Notes under the pieces: generated by a model
What the model was told of the DNA's origin: nothing
What the model saw: the letters and a program-made list of their open reading frames with translations, nothing else
Databases searched by the model: none
Shown: positions 1-5,626 of the stretch, in pieces
Position numbering within the stretch: the first letter of the stretch is position 1
Layout: each line of letters opens with the position of its first letter
Translations under genes and position numbers: made by a program
NCBI GenBank assembly: GCA_937981305.1
Contig: CALJPB010000028.1
Span: forward strand, 1-5,626
Length of the DNA stretch: 5,626 bases
Origin: an uncultured Selenomonas sp.
GTDB taxonomy: Bacteria > Bacillota > Negativicutes > Selenomonadales > Selenomonadaceae
Direction of reading: 5' to 3'

Positions 1-1465
1 GGGCGGTATCGTCGACATCACGCCCGGCGAACGCCTCGCTGTTCTCAAGCAGGATCACTATGCCTATGACGAGGTCGAGGTGCTGCGCACGGTCATCATG
101 GGACATCCGCGCCTTGTGGAGATCATGGACGAAAAGGATGCGCTCTATGAAAAGCCGGACTTCTCCGACGAGGACGGTATGCGTGCCTCGGAGCTTGAAG
201 CAGAGTTTGCCGAACTCGACGGATGGAACGCAGAGACGGAGGCGGCGCAGCTCCTGAGCGGGCTTGGCATCCCCGACGCAAAGCATACGCTCAAGATGAA
301 CGAGCTATCTCCCTCGGAGAAGGTGCGCGTCCTGCTCGCACAGGCACTCTTTGGCTCACCTGACATTCTGCTCCTCGACGAGCCGACGAACCATCTCGAT
401 GTGTCCTCGATCAACTGGCTTGAGAACTTCCTCGCGGACTTCCCGAACACGGTCATTGTTGTGTCACATGACCGTCACTTCCTCAATCAGGTCTGCACCT
501 ACATCTGCGATGTGGACTTCGGCAAGATCTCCCTCTTCGCCGGCAACTACGACTTCTGGTATCAGTCCAGTCAGCTGGCACTCCAGATGGCAAAGGACGC
601 GAACAAAAAGAAAGAGGAAAAGATCAAGGAACTCCAGACCTTCATCCAACGGTTCTCGGCAAATGCCTCGAAGTCCCGTCAGGCGACCTCACGCAAAAAG
701 CTCCTTGAGCGCATTACCCTCGACGACATCAAGCCCTCCACGCGCCGCTATCCCTACATCGCCTTTACCCCCGACCGCGAGGCGGGCGATCAGCTCCTCA
801 CGGTGGAAGGTCTCTCAAAGGAGGTCGACGGTCGTCAGCTCTTCAAGAATGTCAGCTTTACCCTCAAAAAGGGGGACAAGGTCGCCTTTGTAGGACCGAA
901 CGGCGCGGCAAAGACCATGCTGTTCAAGATCCTCATGGGTGAGGAAGAAGCCGATGAAGGCACGTTCAAATGGGGAGTGACGACGACACAAACCTACCTT
1001 CCCTCGGACAACAACGCGTATTTCGATGATGTCAAACTGAATCTCGTCGACTGGCTGCGCCAGTATTCGAAGGATCCGGACGAAACATTTGTGCGCGGCT
1101 TCCTCGGACGTATGCTCTTTTCGGGCGAGGAAAGTCAAAAGCGTGCCGAGGTGCTCTCCGGCGGCGAGCGCGTGCGCTGTATGCTCTCACGCATGATGCT
1201 CTCGGGCGCGAACGTCCTCGTCTTTGACGAGCCGACCGACCACCTCGACCTCGAATCCATCACTGCGCTCAACAATGGGCTGATGTCGTTCAGCGGTACG
1301 ATCCTCTTTGCCTCGCGCGACCACGAGTTCACGCAGACGATCGCGAACCGCATCATCGAAATTACTCCTGTCGGCGTCGTCGACCGCATCTCGACCTACG
1401 ACGAATTCCTCAGCAACGAGACCGTGAAGCAGCAGCTTGCGGAGAAGTACAAAGCGGCAGAATAA
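1..1465 (+). CDS. ABC-F family ATPase, YbiT-like (5' end missing)
   Basis: This is a soluble ABC-F protein with two ATPase domains and no membrane segment. The family acts on ribosomes, but no specific role can be read here. The frame is open from base 2, giving about 487 residues. Compared with the ~530-residue E. coli YbiT as I remember it, roughly 55 N-terminal residues are missing, including the NBD1 Walker A. Residues below are numbered from the GTG at 80, an internal codon. NBD1 has a degenerate signature LSPSEK (76-81), Walker B DILLLDEPTNHLD (95-107) and H-loop SHDRHF (129-134). A charged linker (about 165-215, with RFSANASKSRQATSR) matches the YbiT inter-domain region that contacts P-site tRNA in ABC-F proteins. 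NBD2 has an odd Walker A GPNGAAKT (272-279), intact signature LSGGER (359-364), Walker B VFDEPTDHLD (381-390) and an altered H-loop SRDHEF (412-417). There is no C-terminal extension. The next gene starts 54 nt downstream, and I see no terminator in that gap, so read-through is possible. Family assignment is firm; the exact subfamily is likely. Confidence 0.95.
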   Translation, partial: GGIVDITPGERLAVLKQDHYAYDEVEVLRTVIMGHPRLVEIMDEKDALYEKPDFSDEDGMRASELEAEFAELDGWNAETEAAQLLSGLGIPDAKHTLKMNELSPSEKVRVLLAQALFGSPDILLLDEPTNHLDVSSINWLENFLADFPNTVIVVSHDRHFLNQVCTYICDVDFGKISLFAGNYDFWYQSSQLALQMAKDANKKKEEKIKELQTFIQRFSANASKSRQATSRKKLLERITLDDIKPSTRRYPYIAFTPDREAGDQLLTVEGLSKEVDGRQLFKNVSFTLKKGDKVAFVGPNGAAKTMLFKILMGEEEADEGTFKWGVTTTQTYLPSDNNAYFDDVKLNLVDWLRQYSKDPDETFVRGFLGRMLFSGEESQKRAEVLSGGERVRCMLSRMMLSGANVLVFDEPTDHLDLESITALNNGLMSFSGTILFASRDHEFTQTIANRIIEITPVGVVDRISTYDEFLSNETVKQQLAEKYKAAE

Positions 1466-1507
1466 TTTTTCAAAAAAGGGAATACCGAGTGCTCCACGAC
1501 ACTTATG

Positions 1508-1515
1508 GGAGGTGA
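1508..1515 (+). promoter_or_regulatory. Ribosome binding site that sets the UbiB-like start
   Basis: GGAGGTGA is a near-perfect anti-16S match. Its GGAGG core ends 7 nt before the ATG at 1520. An in-frame ATG at 1505 lies immediately upstream of this site and would place the site inside the coding region, while having no comparable site of its own. The start at 1520 is therefore preferred. Confidence 0.85.
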
Positions 1516-1519
1516 GATC

Positions 1520-3115
1520 ATGCTTGGCACACTCTTACAGGGTACGGAGAACAAGAACGCTGCCCTGCGTCTGCGCGAGATGGTAACCGTTCTGCGCCGT
1601 CACGACATTGTACACGGTCTGACCCCCGTAAAACTGCGTGCCATCTTCGAGGATCTTGGTCCCACCTTTGTCAAATTCGGGCAGATCATGAGTATGCGCC
1701 CCGACTTTCTTCCGACGGAGTACTGCGATGAACTCATGAAGCTCCAAACGGGCGCACGCCCCCTCCCCTTTCCCGTCATCCTCTCCATCGTCGAGCAGGA
1801 ATACGAACGCGAATGGAACAAGGTCTTTCGCACCATTGACAGCACGCCGCTCGGCTCTGCGAGCATCGCACAGGCGCATCGTGCACGTCTGGCAAACGGC
1901 GAGGATGTCGTCATCAAGGTGCAGCGTCCCGGCATCCACGAGATTATGCGCATGGATCTCACCCTCATGAAGCGTGCCGCGACCATCATCCGTCTTGTCA
2001 GCCGCGATGATGTTGTAGATTTTCGGACGCTGATGGATGAGATGTGGAACATCGCAAAGCAGGAGATGGACTTTCTCATCGAAGCAGGTCACATTGAGGA
2101 GTTCGCGCATCTGAACCGCGACAATCCTTTCATCTCCTGTCCGCGCGTCCTGCGCGATCTCTCCACACAGCACATTCTAGTGATGGAGTACATCGACGGC
2201 ATCCCCCTCGATCAGACCGATGCCCTGCACGCAGCCGGCATCAATGTCACGCAGATCGGTCGGAGACTCGGCGAGAACTACGCCAAACAGATCATCGAGG
2301 ACGGATTCTTCCACGGCGACCCGCATCCCGGCAACATTCGCGTGCGCAACGGCACAATTGTCTGGCTCGATCTCGGCATGATGGGCCGTCTCAGCAACCG
2401 CGACCGTACGGCACTGCGCCGCGCAATCCTCGCTCTTGCGACGCACGATACATTTGAGATGAAGGCTGCCGTCCTTGCCCTCGGCATCGTACGGGGACGC
2501 ATCAACCACGCGCAGCTCTATCAGGACATTGATGTGATGATGGAGCAGTACGGCTCTCTTGACTTCACGGACGTACACATGGGTGTACTGACAAATCAGA
2601 TCCTCGGCATCCTGCGCGTGCACAACATCGGTTGTCCGAGCGGACTTGCCATGTTTGCACGCGGCGTCATGACCGTAGAGATCGTCATGCGCCGCTGCGC
2701 CCCCGAGGTCAGCTTTCTCGAGATCTTCGCGCGCAGTCTCTCACTCGGTATCGTACAGGGGATGACATGGCGTGAGGGGCTCGCAAAAGCACGGCAGGAG
2801 GGCATCATGCTCCTGCGCAAATCCGTCCAAATCCCAGAGCAGCTTGCCGACCTGCTCAAGATGACCATGAGCGGACAGGCAAAGCTCAACATTGACCTCA
2901 CCGGATCGGAGGAGCCCGTTCAGCGTCTTGACAAGATGATTAACAAGCTCATCATTGCCCTTCTCTGCGCCGCACTCCTCATTGCATCAAGTACAATCTG
3001 TACGACAGATATGAAGCCGCAGATCGGCGGCATTCCGTTCCTCGGCATCCTCGGCTACCTCATCGCATTTATTCTAAGTCTTCGGCTTATCTGGGACATT
3101 CACAAGGGAGTGTAG
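1520..3115 (+). CDS. AarF/ABC1/UbiB family kinase-like membrane protein
   Basis: The 531-residue protein belongs to the atypical kinase family of E. coli UbiB and human COQ8 (ADCK). These are ATPase or kinase-like proteins tied to quinone or isoprenoid-lipid metabolism at the membrane. Visible motifs, in order, are: KFGQ (52-55), the family-specific KxGQ element; the Ala-rich nucleotide loop GSASIAQAH (112-120); the VIKVQRPG strand with the ATP-site lysine K133; the ExD element EMD (182-184); the catalytic loop HGDPHPGN (265-272); and DLG (284-286) in place of the usual DFG. Two hydrophobic C-terminal segments, about 473-492 and 505-525, should anchor it in the membrane, as is usual for bacterial members. 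A start at 1505 is possible but less likely given the ribosome binding site. The gene lies 54 nt after the ABC-F gene and 3 nt before aroH. The substrate is unknown, and a role in menaquinone metabolism is only inferred. Confidence 0.93.
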   Translation: MLGTLLQGTENKNAALRLREMVTVLRRHDIVHGLTPVKLRAIFEDLGPTFVKFGQIMSMRPDFLPTEYCDELMKLQTGARPLPFPVILSIVEQEYEREWNKVFRTIDSTPLGSASIAQAHRARLANGEDVVIKVQRPGIHEIMRMDLTLMKRAATIIRLVSRDDVVDFRTLMDEMWNIAKQEMDFLIEAGHIEEFAHLNRDNPFISCPRVLRDLSTQHILVMEYIDGIPLDQTDALHAAGINVTQIGRRLGENYAKQIIEDGFFHGDPHPGNIRVRNGTIVWLDLGMMGRLSNRDRTALRRAILALATHDTFEMKAAVLALGIVRGRINHAQLYQDIDVMMEQYGSLDFTDVHMGVLTNQILGILRVHNIGCPSGLAMFARGVMTVEIVMRRCAPEVSFLEIFARSLSLGIVQGMTWREGLAKARQEGIMLLRKSVQIPEQLADLLKMTMSGQAKLNIDLTGSEEPVQRLDKMINKLIIALLCAALLIASSTICTTDMKPQIGGIPFLGILGYLIAFILSLRLIWDIHKGV

Positions 3116-3118
3116 AAT

Positions 3119-3478
3119 ATGCGCGGTATACGCGGCGCCATCACAGTCAGGCGCAATGATAAGGAAGAAATCTGGCAGGCGGCACAGGAGATGATCATCG
3201 AGCTTCTCCATGCAAATTCCATTACCGCTAAGGAGATTGGCGCGGCAATTTTCAGCATGACCGAGGAGTTGACGGCGGCATTTCCGACAGCGGGCGTGCG
3301 CAGGCTTCCCGGGTTCGATCTTGTTCCTCTCTTTGACACACGTCAATGTGCCATTGAGGACAGTCTCCCGCGCTGCATCCGCGTCCTTCTCCTCGTCAAC
3401 ACGGATGCGGCACAGGCAGACATTCATCACGTCTATCTGCGGGAAGCGGCAAAACTCCGCCCCGATCTGGAAAGCTGA
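3119..3478 (+). CDS. aroH: Chorismate mutase, AroH type (monofunctional)
   Basis: The 119-residue protein has the size and fold-defining motifs of the trimeric B. subtilis-type chorismate mutase, which converts chorismate to prephenate for Phe/Tyr synthesis in the cytoplasm. An ungapped alignment by eye to the B. subtilis enzyme has an offset of 2. It keeps Arg7 (R5 here, in RGIRGA), Phe57 (F55), Arg63 (R61), Arg90 (R88, in CIRV), Tyr108 (Y106, in HVYL) and the C-terminal LRPDL. Two active-site positions differ: Glu78 is Gln76 and Cys75 is Asp73, within LFDTRQCAIE (71-80). The ATG is 3 nt after the preceding stop. Its ribosome binding site, AAGGGAG at 3104-3110, lies inside the end of the preceding gene, so the two genes form an operon and translation may be coupled. 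A strong hairpin terminator follows at once. The family is certain; activity depends on how the Gln76/Asp73 change works. Confidence 0.95.
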   Translation: MRGIRGAITVRRNDKEEIWQAAQEMIIELLHANSITAKEIGAAIFSMTEELTAAFPTAGVRRLPGFDLVPLFDTRQCAIEDSLPRCIRVLLLVNTDAAQADIHHVYLREAAKLRPDLES

Positions 3479-3481
3479 ACG

Positions 3482-3519
3482 CAATAAAAAAGCACCGTTG
3501 ATACGGTGCTTTTTTATTG
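3482..3519. terminator. Bidirectional intrinsic terminator between aroH and ftsZ
   Basis: A perfect 17-bp inverted repeat (3482-3498 and 3503-3519) surrounds a 4-nt TGAT loop. The core is GCACCGT/ACGGTGC, flanked by six A on the left and six T on the right. Read on either strand, it gives a GC-rich stem followed by a U-tract. It lies 3 nt after the aroH stop and 23 nt beyond the ftsZ stop, so it can end both convergent transcripts. Confidence 0.93.
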
Positions 3520-3542
3520 TGTATGACAGGAAGAACGTTTAT

Positions 3543-4772
3543 TCAGCGCTGACGCATCCATGCAGGAATATCGATGATGTCGGTCCCCGACGTTCCGGGA
3601 TTCGGCTCGACAACATTCATACGACGATTGTTTGCCGCACTGCCGAGGTTCGGCGGTACGATTGCGGCGGCAGGACGTGCCTGCGGCTGCGACTGACCGG
3701 GCTGCGCTGCCGCTGTCTTTGAGGCGGAAACACTGCTCATCCCCGGCATGGAGATCCAGTCCGCGCTAAGCCCCGTATCTGCACTGTCGGCTGTGCCGCT
3801 CTCCGAGAGCCCAAACCCCGTCGCCACGACGGTGACACGCACACTGTCCTCAAGGTTCTCATCAACGGCAACGCCCCAGATGATATTCGGCTGACTGACA
3901 TTCGTTGCGTTCATAATCATGCTGGAGAGCCAATCCGATGCCTCGCCGACCTCAAGCATACTGAGCGTCTTTGCACCCGTAAAGTTCATAATGACGGAGG
4001 TCGCTCCCTCGATGCTCGTCTCGAGCAGCGGCGACTCGATTGCCGCCTTTGCCGCCGCAACGGACGCACCTTCGCCGCGCGCCTCGCCAATGCCCATGAT
4101 CGCTGCACCGCCATTCGACATCGTCGTCTTGACATCCGCAAAATCGAGGTTGATAACCCCCTGATTTGTAATGAGATCAGTGATGCCCTTGACCCCCTGC
4201 CAGAGGACATTATCAACCTTGCTGAACGCCTCGGTGACCGGCGTGCTCTTGTCGATGATCTTCATGAGGCGGTCGTTTGGAATTGTGATGATGGTGTCGA
4301 CGTGCTGCTGCAGATTCGCAATACCGGACTCCGCATTGCGTGCACGCGCCATCCCTTCATAGGAAAAAGGCCGTGTCACAACAGCAACGGTGAGTGCGCC
4401 GAGCTCACGCGCACACTCGGCAACAACGGGAGCTGCGCCCGTCCCCGTGCCGCCGCCCATGCCGGCAGTGATAAAGACCATGTCTGCGCCGCGCAGTGCC
4501 TCCACAATCTTCTCACGGCTCTCCGTCGCGGCCGCCTCCCCGATCTCAGGACGTGCGCCCGCACCGAGTCCACGCGTACGCTTCTCGCCGATCTGAATGC
4601 GCATTGCCGCCTTCGACTGCAGAAGAGCCTGTGCATCTGTATTGATTGCAACAAACTCTACGCCCTGCAAGCCAGAGTCGATCATATTATTTACCGCGTT
4701 ACCGCCGCCGCCGCCCACACCGACAACGATGATCTTTGCGAGTTCCTCAAAGTTATCATCCATTTCGAACAC
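3543..4772 (-). CDS. ftsZ: Cell division GTPase FtsZ
   Basis: This is the tubulin-like GTPase that polymerises into the Z-ring at midcell. With the GTG start at 4772 it has 409 residues, a normal length. Visible motifs are: the N-terminal nucleotide loop [13 protein letters not shown] (18-30); the tubulin signature GGGTGTG (106-112); PFSYEG with the following conserved Arg; the T7 synergy loop NLDFAD (208-213), which completes GTP hydrolysis in the neighbouring subunit; ATGF closing the globular core near 317-320; a low-complexity Ala/Gln/Pro/Ser linker (about 322-396); and the C-terminal peptide [12 protein letters not shown] (398-409), the docking site for partners such as FtsA, SepF or ZapA. 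An ATG at 4787 would add five residues (MEAEA), but the GGAGG overlaps that ATG and sits 8 nt before the GTG, so the GTG is favoured. The gene follows sbp after a 122-nt gap with its own putative promoter. It is the last gene of the cluster on this strand. Confidence 0.97.
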   Translation of the reverse strand: MFEMDDNFEELAKIIVVGVGGGGGNAVNNMIDSGLQGVEFVAINTDAQALLQSKAAMRIQIGEKRTRGLGAGARPEIGEAAATESREKIVEALRGADMVFITAGMGGGTGTGAAPVVAECARELGALTVAVVTRPFSYEGMARARNAESGIANLQQHVDTIITIPNDRLMKIIDKSTPVTEAFSKVDNVLWQGVKGITDLITNQGVINLDFADVKTTMSNGGAAIMGIGEARGEGASVAAAKAAIESPLLETSIEGATSVIMNFTGAKTLSMLEVGEASDWLSSMIMNATNVSQPNIIWGVAVDENLEDSVRVTVVATGFGLSESGTADSADTGLSADWISMPGMSSVSASKTAAAQPGQSQPQARPAAAIVPPNLGSAANNRRMNVVEPNPGTSGTDIIDIPAWMRQR

Positions 4773-4780
4773 AGCTTCAG

Positions 4781-4785
4781 CCTCC
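4781..4785 (-). promoter_or_regulatory. Ribosome binding site that favours the GTG start of ftsZ
   Basis: GGAGG on the - strand lies 8 nt upstream of the in-frame GTG at 4772. It overlaps the last base of the alternative ATG (4787-4785), and no good site precedes that ATG. FtsZ would then begin with fMet followed by [10 protein letters not shown] further in-frame ATG three codons later is too far from the site. Confidence 0.7.
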
Positions 4786-4838
4786 ATATCGTATGTACAT
4801 CAAGCTTCTCTATCAATAAATAATAATTGTCCTCGCCT

Positions 4839-4867
4839 ATTTTACCATGAAAATCAATATATTTCCA
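4839..4867 (-). promoter_or_regulatory. Putative sigma-70-type promoter for ftsZ
   Basis: On the - strand, a -35-like TGGAAA (4867-4862, 4 of 6 to consensus) is followed by a 17-nt spacer and TAAAAT (4844-4839, 5 of 6). The -10 is preceded by TGG, an extended -10 element that often makes up for a weak -35. A start near 4831 would leave a leader of about 60 nt before the GTG. The surrounding DNA is markedly AT-rich (about 28% G+C over 4801-4860 by my count) compared with the GC-rich genes. The rest of the 4773-4894 gap shows no ORF, RNA gene or repeat that I can support. Confidence 0.55.
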
Positions 4868-4894
4868 TAGTGTGAAGAAATTTTTAGACCAAGC

Positions 4895-5245
4895 TTATTG
4901 TGCGCCGTCGCGGTAGTCCTTAAGTAGGTAGCGACGCAGAATGGCAAGATTCTTAAAGATGCGGAAGCCGAACGCCAGCAGCGCGACATAATAGAGATCG
5001 ATACCAAGGCGGTCACCGATAAAGACGAGTGCCGCCGCGAGCAGTGTATTCGAGAAGAAGCCTGTAACAAAAACGTGCTTGTCAAAGCGATCTGCAACCG
5101 CCGCCCGCAGACCACCGAACGCTGCGTCCAGTGCCGCGACAAGTGCGACAGAAAAAAGCTTTGTGTAGGCGAGCGGGATGACGATCGGGCTGTTGTATCC
5201 AATGACGAGACCGATGATCAGACTGACCATAACGATGTAGATCAT
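4895..5245 (-). CDS. sbp: Small basic protein Sbp (DUF1290)
   Basis: The 116-residue membrane protein matches the Sbp/DUF1290 family found in Firmicutes dcw clusters; its molecular role is unknown. Three to four hydrophobic segments are visible, at about 2-23, 30-50, 58-78 and 85-103. Family hallmarks are the ALDAAFGGLRA stretch (38-48), GFFSN (62-66) and the basic C-terminal region around LAFGFRIFKN and LAILRRYLL (90-108). These resemble the B. subtilis protein as I remember it. The ATG at 5245 overlaps the stop of the preceding DUF881 gene as ATGA, and a GGAGG (5257-5253) inside that gene lies 7 nt upstream, so translational coupling is likely. In B. subtilis sbp is followed by ftsA and then ftsZ; here ftsZ comes directly. 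Confidence 0.92.
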   Translation of the reverse strand: MIYIVMVSLIIGLVIGYNSPIVIPLAYTKLFSVALVAALDAAFGGLRAAVADRFDKHVFVTGFFSNTLLAAALVFIGDRLGIDLYYVALLAFGFRIFKNLAILRRYLLKDYRDGAQ

Positions 5246-5626
5246 TTACTTCCCTCCTCCCGTTCTTCCGTCTCACGTGCATAACTCTGACGGATGCTCC
5301 CGCGATAGGGTGGAATGTAGACATCATCGCTGGCCGTTATATCAAGCTGAATGCCCCAGACACTCAGCGTCTCGACGACACCGCCGCGCATACGCAGGGA
5401 GTTTTCGAGAGACTTCTTGTCACCGATGGCACGTACCTCGAACGGTGCGGAGGAGCGCACATTGTTCACGGAGAGCGTCGGTCCCGCACAGCGGATCTCG
5501 GAGATGCCCGTGAGACGCTGACCGTTGACGGAGATCGCCTCCGCGCCCGCCGCACGCAGCTCGTTGATGACGCGCAGGAGATCGTCGTCGTGGATAACGT
5601 AGAGATTCGGATTCTCCCCCGCCTTT
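5242..5626 (-). CDS. DUF881 (YlxW/YlxX-like) protein, 5' end missing
   Basis: The C-terminal 127 residues of a DUF881 protein are visible, and the frame is open to the window edge. The sequence NLYVIHDDDLLRVINELRAA, then GAEAISVNGQRLTG, SEIRCAGPTLSVN, APFEVRAIGD and a final IPPYRG follow the order of conserved blocks in this family as I know it. Full-length members usually run about 230-250 residues, with an N-terminal membrane anchor and coiled coil, which would lie outside the window. The biochemical function is unknown; the family repeatedly sits beside divIB/ftsQ and sbp in dcw clusters. The last residues (ARETEEREEGSK) are highly charged and carry the ribosome binding site for sbp, and the TGA stop overlaps the sbp ATG. 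A short in-frame GTG at 5469 is internal and not the real start. Confidence 0.9.
   Translation of the reverse strand, partial: KAGENPNLYVIHDDDLLRVINELRAAGAEAISVNGQRLTGISEIRCAGPTLSVNNVRSSAPFEVRAIGDKKSLENSLRMRGGVVETLSVWGIQLDITASDDVYIPPYRGSIRQSYARETEEREEGSK

Noticed and set aside
351..893. 180-codon + strand frame inside the ABC-F gene.
   Set aside because: The translation is Ser/Arg-rich low complexity, the product of reading the real gene in a shifted frame.
1466..1519. Possible terminator or promoter in the ABC-F to UbiB-like gap, from the T-run, C, A-run near 1466-1480.
   Set aside because: The inverted repeat has no GC-rich stem and no following U-tract in the right place, and I found no convincing -35/-10 pair.
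1535..2173. 212-codon open frame on the - strand opposite the UbiB-like gene.
   Set aside because: It lies wholly inside a gene with clear family motifs. Its translation has no recognisable domain, and long antisense frames are expected in GC-rich coding DNA.
4793..4800. ATGTACAT palindrome just upstream of ftsZ, as a possible operator.
   Set aside because: Eight bases of palindrome in AT-rich DNA is easily chance, and no second copy is seen nearby.
4302..4823. 173-codon open frame on the + strand opposite the 5' part of ftsZ and its leader.
   Set aside because: It is antisense to a strongly conserved gene, and its Cys/His/Arg-rich translation with no domain is typical of a shadow frame.
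4801..4896. CAAGCTT repeated at 4801-4807 and 4890-4896, flanking the AT-rich gap.
   Set aside because: A 7-base direct repeat containing a 6-base palindrome is too short to indicate insertion or excision, and the intervening DNA shows no mobile-element features.

Overview
The window looks like chromosomal core sequence from a GC-rich, Firmicutes-type bacterium. The best guess is a Selenomonas-like member of the Negativicutes. That rests on three things: the Bacillus/Clostridium-style order DUF881 - sbp - ftsZ, an AroH-type monofunctional chorismate mutase, and the high-GC codon use. The genus is an inference from protein character and was not tested by any search.

Layout. On the + strand, three genes read rightwards. 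They are the 3' part of a YbiT-type ABC-F ATPase (1-1465, cut by the left edge), an AarF/ABC1/UbiB-family kinase-like membrane protein (1520-3115), and an AroH chorismate mutase (3119-3478). On the - strand, three genes read leftwards. They are the 3' part of a DUF881 (YlxW/YlxX-like) protein (5242-5626, cut by the right edge), the small basic protein Sbp/DUF1290 (4895-5245), and ftsZ (3543-4772). The two groups converge on one perfect 17-bp inverted repeat with an A-tract on one side and a T-tract on the other (3482-3519). This should terminate transcription from both sides. The only sizeable intergenic stretch is the AT-rich 4773-4894 gap before ftsZ, which holds a plausible extended -10 promoter.

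How the genes relate. The - strand group is the tail of a division and cell-wall (dcw) cluster: DUF881 and Sbp are coupled by an ATGA overlap, and FtsZ is the cytokinetic GTPase. No ftsA lies between sbp and ftsZ, and no sporulation genes follow ftsZ. On the + strand, the UbiB-like gene and aroH are 3 nt apart and almost certainly co-transcribed. Chorismate links them loosely, because it feeds prephenate through AroH and also quinones, whose metabolism involves UbiB-family proteins.

I see no mobile element, CRISPR array, RNA gene or clearly new system. The observations most worth checking are residue-level. The ABC-F protein has changes in three motifs that should all belong to the same composite ATP site. 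The chorismate mutase appears to carry Gln in place of the catalytic Glu (B. subtilis Glu78), with an Asp three residues earlier where B. subtilis has Cys75.
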